Positions 58,486-64,000 of a DNA stretch of 64,000 nucleotides are shown in pieces. A program made the translations under genes and the position numbers. Origin of the DNA: Cristatella mucedo (Eukaryota; Bryozoa; Phylactolaemata; Cristatellidae); the NCBI GenBank assembly GCA_009760855.2, contig WPIO01000047.1, positions 650,001-714,000 of the forward strand, given 5' to 3'. Within the stretch, counting starts at the first letter, position 1. Every line of letters starts with the position of its first letter. The notes beneath the pieces were generated by a model, which did no database searches, was not told the origin of the DNA, and saw nothing but the letters and a program-made list of their open reading frames with translations.

Positions 58486-60003
58486 TCTCGAAGGCCTTTC
58501 AGCTCAGAGAGCAAACTGCTGAGCGCCTTATTGCTGGAGCCAATGCTAGCCAGCCAGCCGAAGCCGCCCAGCTCTCTCGACGTCGGCATGTCGTCGTCGT
58601 CTGGGATGCGCATACGTCGCTGCTCGGTAGGTCTTTATTTGCCGCCGCCCACTTTTGCTCAGCAGTGGCAAAGAAAGGCTTTTGCTGAGCAAAAGTGCTT
58701 TGCTGCCGCTGCTGCCCGGCAGCCGCCGCCGGCCGCCGCCGAAAGACTCGCCGGGCGAGGTGAATGAATGCTTCCGGCCTTTTTAGCCTTTCAGTTTCCC
58801 TGTGCCTTTTCTTCTCAGGAAAGCCGCCTCCGAGCCAAGCTGCTAGCAGCCACAGCTGCTCGGCCACCGGAGCCATCTTCGATGCTTCGGCCGCTGCAGT
58901 CGACCGAGCCGAAGCACACCGGCTGCAGCCCCTCCTCTGCGGTGCAGCCGCCGCCAGCCAAGTGGGCAAAGCAACCGACGGAGTGGTTATCGGCGGCTGC
59001 CACCACCAGAACCGGCTGCCGGCAATGCAGGCTGCCGGTGAAGAAGGCGGTCCGGGTCAAGGCCGTCGTGAAGCTGGCGGGGACGAGCGCCGGGCACCTG
59101 CCGTCGCCGGTCTGGTACCGGCCGAAGCCGGTACCGCAGCAGCTGCTGCTGCCGCTGCAGCCTTGGCTGCCGCTGCCCTTGCTGCAGCTGCCGGCGCCGC
59201 AGCAAGCAAAAGCAGCCGGCGGCGGCTAATGGGCAGAAGCAAGAAGCCGAGAGGAAAAGCAGAGGCAGAAGCACACGGCAACGGCAGAGGCAGAAGCAAC
59301 GACGGCGGCAGGGGCAGCAGCAGCAGCAGCAGCAGGGGCGGCTTCGGTGGAGAAGTCAGCTCCCCCCGTTCGACGAGGATGCGATTATCGCCTGAAGCGG
59401 CAGCTCAACAACGAGTCGGCGAGTCGCTCGCGAGAGGCCAAGCAGAAGCGTGAGGAGGCCACGATGGCCGACACGGATAGGCTCGAGAAAGAGAACAAAA
59501 TGATCAATTCGGACAATTTGGACCGCCTTCGGGGCGAGATGGGCGCCATGAGCAAGGCCCAGCGGCACCACTACGACTGCTGCGGTGGTGGCGGCAGTGC
59601 AGGGGCACCTGGCGTTGCTTACTCGCATCATCCCATGAACGACAGCTTGGGTCTAGCAGGCTTCGGCTTGCATCAGCAACAGCCTCTGATGCACCAGCCT
59701 CAGCATCTGCTGCTGCACCAGTACATGCAGCTACAGCAGCAGCAGCCACAAATCACGCTACATCATCCCCAGTTCATCCAACAGCAGCAGGTCGTGCAGC
59801 AGCAGCAACAGACCATGCTGCAGCAGCCACGGGTCAGGCAGCAGCAGCAACAGGTCGTGCAGCAGCAGCAGCAACAGGTCGTGCAGCAGCAGCAGCAACA
59901 GGTCGTGCAGCAGCAGCAGCAACAGGTCGTGCAGCAGCAGCAGCAACAGGTCGTGCAGCAGCAGCAGCAACAGGTCGTGCAGCAGCAGCAGCAGCTCATG
60001 TAA
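58284..60003 (+). CDS. bZIP transcription factor with Ser/Ala/Gln runs, exon structure uncertain
   Basis: The firm part is 59,383-60,003: a bZIP domain with basic region RQLNNESASRSREAKQKR (N-x7-R present) followed by a zipper containing RLEKENKMI and NLDRLRGEM. The LEKEN spacing resembles PAR/NFIL3 or C/EBP-type bZIPs. It is followed by a His/Gln-rich tail ending QQQQLM. Upstream, a frame from about 58,284 (acceptor TTGATATTAG) has a 25-Ser run and reaches a donor G/GTGAAT at 58,759. A strong acceptor CTTTTCTTCTCAG at 58,818 would make a 59-bp intron and lead into an Ala/Gly-rich frame that stops at 59,453. The bZIP lies in a different frame, open only from 59,230. So either a second small intron, a different acceptor (GGGCAG near 59,237 keeps phase), a frameshift, or alternative products must be assumed. 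It probably acts as a nuclear DNA-binding dimer. The poly(A) signal is near 60,117. Confidence 0.6.
58413..58486 (+). repeat. (AGC)n trinucleotide repeat, coding for poly-Ser in the candidate exon
   Basis: About 24 AGC/CAG units. In the open frame used it encodes serine; other frames give Gln or Ala. Confidence 0.95.
59854..59997 (+). repeat. 24-bp coding minisatellite (VVQQQQQQ)
   Basis: GTCGTGCAGCAGCAGCAGCA plus ACAG repeats six times at exact 24-bp spacing (GTCGTG at 59,854, 59,878, 59,902, 59,926, 59,950 and 59,974). Each unit encodes VVQQQQQQ. A related single unit lies at 59,791. Confidence 0.95.
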
Positions 60004-60114
60004 CAGCAGCACCCACTGCTCGGAGAAATGGCCAATGTTTAGCTAGAGCTTGCTTGCAGTATCAGCCATCACTTGATGTCGTTGGTGGTCGATGAAATCA
60101 GCAGCAGCAGCTGT

Positions 60115-60121
60115 GCAATAA
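60115..60121 (+). terminator. Poly(A) signal of the bZIP gene
   Basis: AATAAAA about 115 bp after the TAA stop at 60,001, in AT-rich sequence; a good position for the 3' end. Confidence 0.6.
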
Positions 60122-60139
60122 AATTCATTTTGTTTTTGC

Positions 60140-60935
60140 AATGAATGCTGGGCTCTCGATGCGCAAACCAGAGCTCAGGGGAAGAAATGACTACTCTTTT
60201 CTGGGCCTCGCTGGCTTCGGGCACAATTAATTGGCAGGATTTTGAGAATCGCAGCAAGTCATGGCAACAGCTGCAGCAGGCAGGCTGTGGCAGTTCGCCA
60301 TAGCTAGAGACTAGCAGTCTGTAGCTACGGAGCTTCAAGGTCGTCTTAATTGAACAGGTCAGGGGCGTAGCATCAAAATGCTGTACCGCCCCCTCGATTC
60401 CTTGTCGATGAGCGATGCCAGAAGTCGCCCTGAACTTCTGAATCAGACATTATGGATGCAAGCTAATAGCCTGTCCTAGGTGTAGGCCGTGGCATACAGG
60501 TGCAAACAGAGGCGTACCTCTTTTTGGGCCGGATAAAGGTACCTAACAAATCAGTATCGTGGCTCCAGAAAAGGTCATGTGGGCAAAAATGCCTGGCGCT
60601 GAGTTTCTTCTGTATTTGAAGAAACACTTAGGCTTCTTACTTGTTAGAAAACTTGTGTATCGTGGCATGCTTCCTTTCCAGCACTTGTCCTGTGAATAAT
60701 TAGATTTGATTTTTGTAGGGCTGTATTCAAACGTTTTCTTATTTCGTTTTACAGCGATTTTCTAGTCTGTCTTCTGGTTTCGTCCAGTAACGAGGTCTTA
60801 AGTGAGCCGTCGCCAGAGGGAGCACGCTCTTCAACGTCAGGTTTAACGGTATTCATCAGGCTGAATAGCTGTTAGCTTAATCATGAATCAGTCCTTCGAA
60901 TCACATTCTGCTAATATTTTTCGATATCAGCAACT
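60140..60935. other. Unassigned intergenic DNA
   Basis: Nothing recognised between the bZIP gene's probable 3' end and the next LINE-A fragment. Confidence 0.4.
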
Positions 60936-60939
60936 AGAT

Positions 60940-61251
60940 ATCTATCTCCGGCTGTAACTCCACAAAGTCATAAAGACCATGTGGGGGTTAAGCAGGAGGA
61001 TTTTGTATAACACACTCACAGACTAAGCGGCTTTCGGTACGCATTCGGTAGCCAACAGACTTCGTCTCACGAAACAAAGAGAAAGTGGGCAGCATAGCAG
61101 AGTCAGGAGAGCAGTTGAGGTAGTGAGCAGCATAGAAGTAGCAGCTCAGGACCGCTGAGGATGAGCAGTTGGAGTAGTTGGCAGTAGGAGAGTAGTTGTC
61201 GTTGAGTAAAAATTGTGGAAGCGAGTTCCAGTCTAGGACCTGCAGAGCTAA
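60940..61251 (-). mobile_element. LINE-A 3'-end fragment
   Basis: The antisense LINE-A terminus (CATAAAGACCATGTGGG, ACTAAGCGGCTTTCGGTACG) runs back to GTCTAGGACCTGCAGAGC, where it is truncated. Small indels disrupt the frame. Confidence 0.82.
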
Positions 61252-61269
61252 AGCTCTGCAGGTCCTAGA
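61232..61269. repeat. Perfect 18-bp palindrome at the LINE-A/D2 junction
   Basis: TCTAGGACCTGCAGAGCT, then AA, then AGCTCTGCAGGTCCTAGA. The left arm is LINE-A sequence; the right arm is its inverted copy and separates LINE-A from the duplicated block. Confidence 0.9.
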
Positions 61270-61733
61270 TCGATAATACTAATAGGACGTTTTCATACTG
61301 CTCTAAGAGAATTAAATCACTTTTTATGCACTTTGCACACGCTGGAAAGGAATGAGCTAGCAAAATCATTGTGATCCAATTCACAAATATGTGGTCTTTT
61401 AAGAAAAACCAGTCACCTGCTCATCATGCGATCTGCCATTCGTTTGTTCAAGCAAACATGCTGGCTTCATTGCCTAGAATATTTATTTATGCCAAGACAT
61501 AAACAGAGCAAGTACGGTCAGTCCTGCCAACAAGAAATGGAGGGCAGGTCCAGACTACCAGCTCCTCCATACGACAGCAAATCGCAGATTCGATAAGCGT
61601 GTTTGGGTCGCTTCGTCTAAAGAAGCAACATCCGTGGAACCCAATGCTGTTGCTTATAGTGCAAGCGACTATCAGCAGTGGGCGTGCATGCAGTGCTGCC
61701 CGTTCTGCTGCCAGTGATCACGTACGTGCACAA

Positions 61734-61958
61734 TCACCGACACCGTCGGCCGACCACTTTCTTGTTGGCGCTGCTGCCACTGGCACACGGCGCCTGCGTG
61801 TCCGTGTACTCGCTGGTGTACTCTTTGTCTACCTTGACCTCAGGCACATTTGTGGTGCCCTTCGCCTGCGAACGGGCTTTTCCGGCCATTTTAATGTCCT
61901 TCTCCCAACGAGCTCGGAACATGGTGTACAGTCTCATTGCAGCCTGAGCATCTTGGAC
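61734..61958 (-). CDS. REXO4: REXO4-like exonuclease, last exon (copy 2)
   Basis: Identical in protein to the copy at 46.5 kb: [20 protein letters not shown] and a basic tail to TGA. The rest of the gene would lie to the right, beyond 64 kb, so this may be the functional 3' end of the parent gene. The DEDDh motif III Asp sits in VQDA. Confidence 0.78.
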   Translation of the reverse strand, partial: VQDAQAAMRLYTMFRARWEKDIKMAGKARSQAKGTTNVPEVKVDKEYTSEYTDTQAPCASGSSANKKVVGRRCR

Positions 61959-62205
61959 CTAGTAAGACGAAGCAGCCAAACGTAGAGTCGAGCCAGACCG
62001 TGACAGCATCCAAGGTGTGAAACAAAAAGCCAGTACCAACTGGAATAAGCAGGCAGCACTGACGACTGCTGGAGGTCGTGACGAGGGTGACAATGACAAG
62101 AGACAAGCGGATTAGCAGCAGAGCAGGTGGCGGAAGAGGAAGGCGCAGCCGTGGGTACATATGCGTGGCCTCGAGGTTGTCCTGAGATGTGCATACACCA
62201 CATAC

Positions 62206-62355
62206 CGAATCGTGCTCTCCCTCCTGCACGTCAACCTGCAGCACCTTGGCCGTAAGCTTTTTCAACGAAGGATTCCGGCCATTAAACAGCGCACGGAACG
62301 GCTTGTACCGAGACGTGTCGCGAATCTTTTTTCGAGGGTGATCCAGGAAAAGAAC
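62206..62355 (-). CDS. REXO4: REXO4-like exonuclease, penultimate exon (copy 2)
   Basis: Fifty codons in phase 0 with intact TTATTCAACAG acceptor and GTATGT donor. Two nucleotide differences from copy 1 fall in third positions (an Arg and a Glu codon) and are silent. I could not find the next upstream exon, which should hold the conserved GHA..NDLK block, between 62.36 and 64.0 kb. Confidence 0.78.
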
Positions 62356-63529
62356 CTGTTGAATAACAAAAAAGAAGTCTATAAAAACTGGGACCACCTG
62401 CAACAGCCTAGTCACATCGGTGCATAAGTAGACATATCAGCACTCACACAGGTTAACGATCATGAAAATGTGAGAGCTTGCCCTCCAAAGGAGTGGCAAG
62501 GAGACTGGTTTTCGGTGAAGGCATAGCTGCTTGGGAGATCAGAATGCACATACGTGCTACTACGGCTGTAAGTAAGGAATCTATATCTTGGAAAAGATGA
62601 AAACAAAATCCTCTTTTAAATCACTTAAGGCATGCTAGAAAAAGCTTGTCAGTGTATTAGTGATTGGGCAGGGGGGATTTTCGGCTTCCTTTTTTTAAAT
62701 GTCATCAAGTTAAGGGAAATCGGGACGTTAGTCGTTAGTGGGTTCCAGGATTTTGGAACATGTGAACTGAAAAAAACAATATTCCAGAGATTTGTAATTC
62801 GTTTGAGGCACAGCCAAACGACTTTAGTCAGCCGAGCAGTGCTATGATTAGAAGCCAGATGAGATTTCCCGGTGCCACGTTGGCCTCCACGACCAGATAC
62901 ATAGGTCGGCAGCTCAAGCAGCGATGTACCGTGTGTCTCAGCAGTATGCTTGTTCGCAAGGCTTTCGGGAAGCACTGGTTCTGCTGATTTTTAGTTTTGC
63001 AACCAGGTGCAGTTAAGATGTCTATAGCCTCAATAGGTAGGCTGATAAATAGCAATGGTCTTTCAACAGCTTTGCTATGTCAATATGTCAATCACGTGGC
63101 AACGAGTATTATCTAACAAGAATACTGAAAGCCTGGTACGAGCTGGGCCTAATAAAAAAATGTAAATCTTTTTACCTGTATGAATAAAGTTAAGAGACAG
63201 TGGGCACAGCTTGTGTAATATAGATATCTTAGTGGTCATCATACAAATATAAAACAAACAAATGAACACCCTCAGAGTCCGGCAAAAAACTAGCAGTTAT
63301 TGCTAGTACTTTGCTTAAATGTTAGGACCAAGCTTTACCGATAATCATGAAAAACTAATATTCGTTGCAAGAAGTGCCGATTTGCACTGTCAGAAACTCG
63401 ATAAAGGTGAAAACGATAGCCCAAATATGTTTGCAAAAGACGGCCAAAATAAATTTGAAAAATAGAAAGATCACATCGAGTAGCACAAGGAAAACCGAGA
63501 CCGTGAATTTGGTTGTACTATTTTAGCAG

Positions 63530-63730
63530 CACAAACACGGCATCGGTCGAAAGGGAGCAAGTCTCGCCGTGTCACCCACCGTACAAGAAGCCAAGACAGC
63601 ATTTCAGAGCCACAGACACAACTGGCATGAACGACATGCTGTGAACTCTATGGGGGAGGGGGTCAAACAAAGCATCGAGGCACTACGCAGTCAGCCCCAG
63701 AATGCACAGTGGGCTAACTACCTTAATGAG
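63530..63730 (+). CDS. Candidate internal exon of unknown protein (D2 copy 2)
   Basis: Sixty-seven open codons, phase 0 at both ends, between ACTATTTTAGCAG and GAG/GTAAAG. The product includes QEAKTAFQSHRHNWHERHAV, then KQSIEALRSQPQNAQWANYL. No family is recognised. It lies on the strand opposite the REXO4-like gene, so it would belong to a different, overlapping gene. Chance occurrence of open frame plus splice-like ends is possible. Confidence 0.33.
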
Positions 63731-64000
63731 GTAAAGGAGACAAGCCCAGAATATTACTGTACTCCTTGGCCAAACGTGACGAGGTCAATAAGGTGCTTGG
63801 TGTGCCACAAACTCGCCAGATTTGCCAGTACACGTGCGTTCATCTTTTCCAAAGGGGCATTTTCTGATTAAGAAGTGCTGTTGTTCAAAACCCGTGGTCA
63901 CGATTTGGCCCTGACCATGTGCGTTAGCAAGCTGTATTTATAAGCTGCCCACCTTAGCTGGTTCTTCGCTTTTGTTGTGACCAATAACTTTCTTTTTCAC

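Larger units (their letters stand above)
61274..64000. repeat. Segmental duplication D2, copy 2
   Basis: The second copy of the 2.7-kb block, reaching the window edge, so its true right end is unknown. It carries the same REXO4-like exons, decayed LINE tail (62.63-62.91 kb) and plus-strand candidate exon as copy 1. Confidence 0.9.

Noticed and set aside
58987-60035. Minus-strand Leu- and Cys-rich frames opposite the bZIP gene
   Set aside because: They are antisense shadows of CAG/GCA repeats.

Overview
The window looks like nuclear DNA from an invertebrate animal or a close relative. Genes are split by GT-AG introns, most non-genic DNA consists of fragments of CR1/L2-like LINEs, tRNA-derived SINEs and microsatellites, and the recognisable genes are of animal type (a GMC flavoprotein, a REXO4-type exonuclease and a bZIP factor). 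There are no operons, ribosome-binding sites or CRISPR arrays. The species cannot be fixed from the sequence. The names LINE-A, LINE-B, SINE1, SINE2, R1 and FB are my own working labels for families seen repeatedly within the window.

Layout. Positions 1-17.1 kb are repeat-rich and contain no gene I can support. They hold a LINE-B copy broken by a 200+ bp GA tract and a SINE, a LINE-A copy whose reverse transcriptase frame is still open, a 1,334-bp solo LTR with a clean 4-bp target duplication, and an old composite repeat (9.6-12.5 kb). Positions 17.4-43.6 kb hold one complete gene on the minus strand: a 10-exon GMC oxidoreductase (605 codons, all phases agree). Its introns carry LINE, SINE and satellite insertions. 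Positions 44-46 kb are GA-rich DNA and a diverged tandem repeat (R1). Positions 46.08-48.8 kb and 61.27-64.0 kb are two direct copies of a 2.7-kb segment; each carries the last two exons of a REXO4-like 3'-5' exonuclease (minus strand) and one unidentified candidate exon (plus strand). Between them lie a long but broken LINE-B copy (49.1-51.8 kb), telomere-like CCCTAAA DNA, a hAT-like MITE inserted in a SINE, a second copy of the old composite repeat (54.2-56.9 kb), and a GC-rich plus-strand gene (about 58.3-60.1 kb) with a bZIP domain and long Ser, Ala and Gln runs.

The three genes show no sign of working together; they are ordinary neighbours in a repeat-rich genome. The GMC gene is the best supported. 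The REXO4 copy near 47 kb is probably an orphan 3' fragment, whereas the copy at the right edge may belong to a gene continuing past 64 kb. The exon structure of the bZIP gene is unresolved, because the bZIP frame and the Ala-rich frame upstream of it disagree.

I found no clear new biological system. The most informative unusual signals are the mosaic divergence of the duplicated REXO4 segment, a SINE with a LINE-B-like tail, plant-type telomere-like blocks with a shared G-rich flank, and a snap-back palindrome at a LINE/duplication junction.
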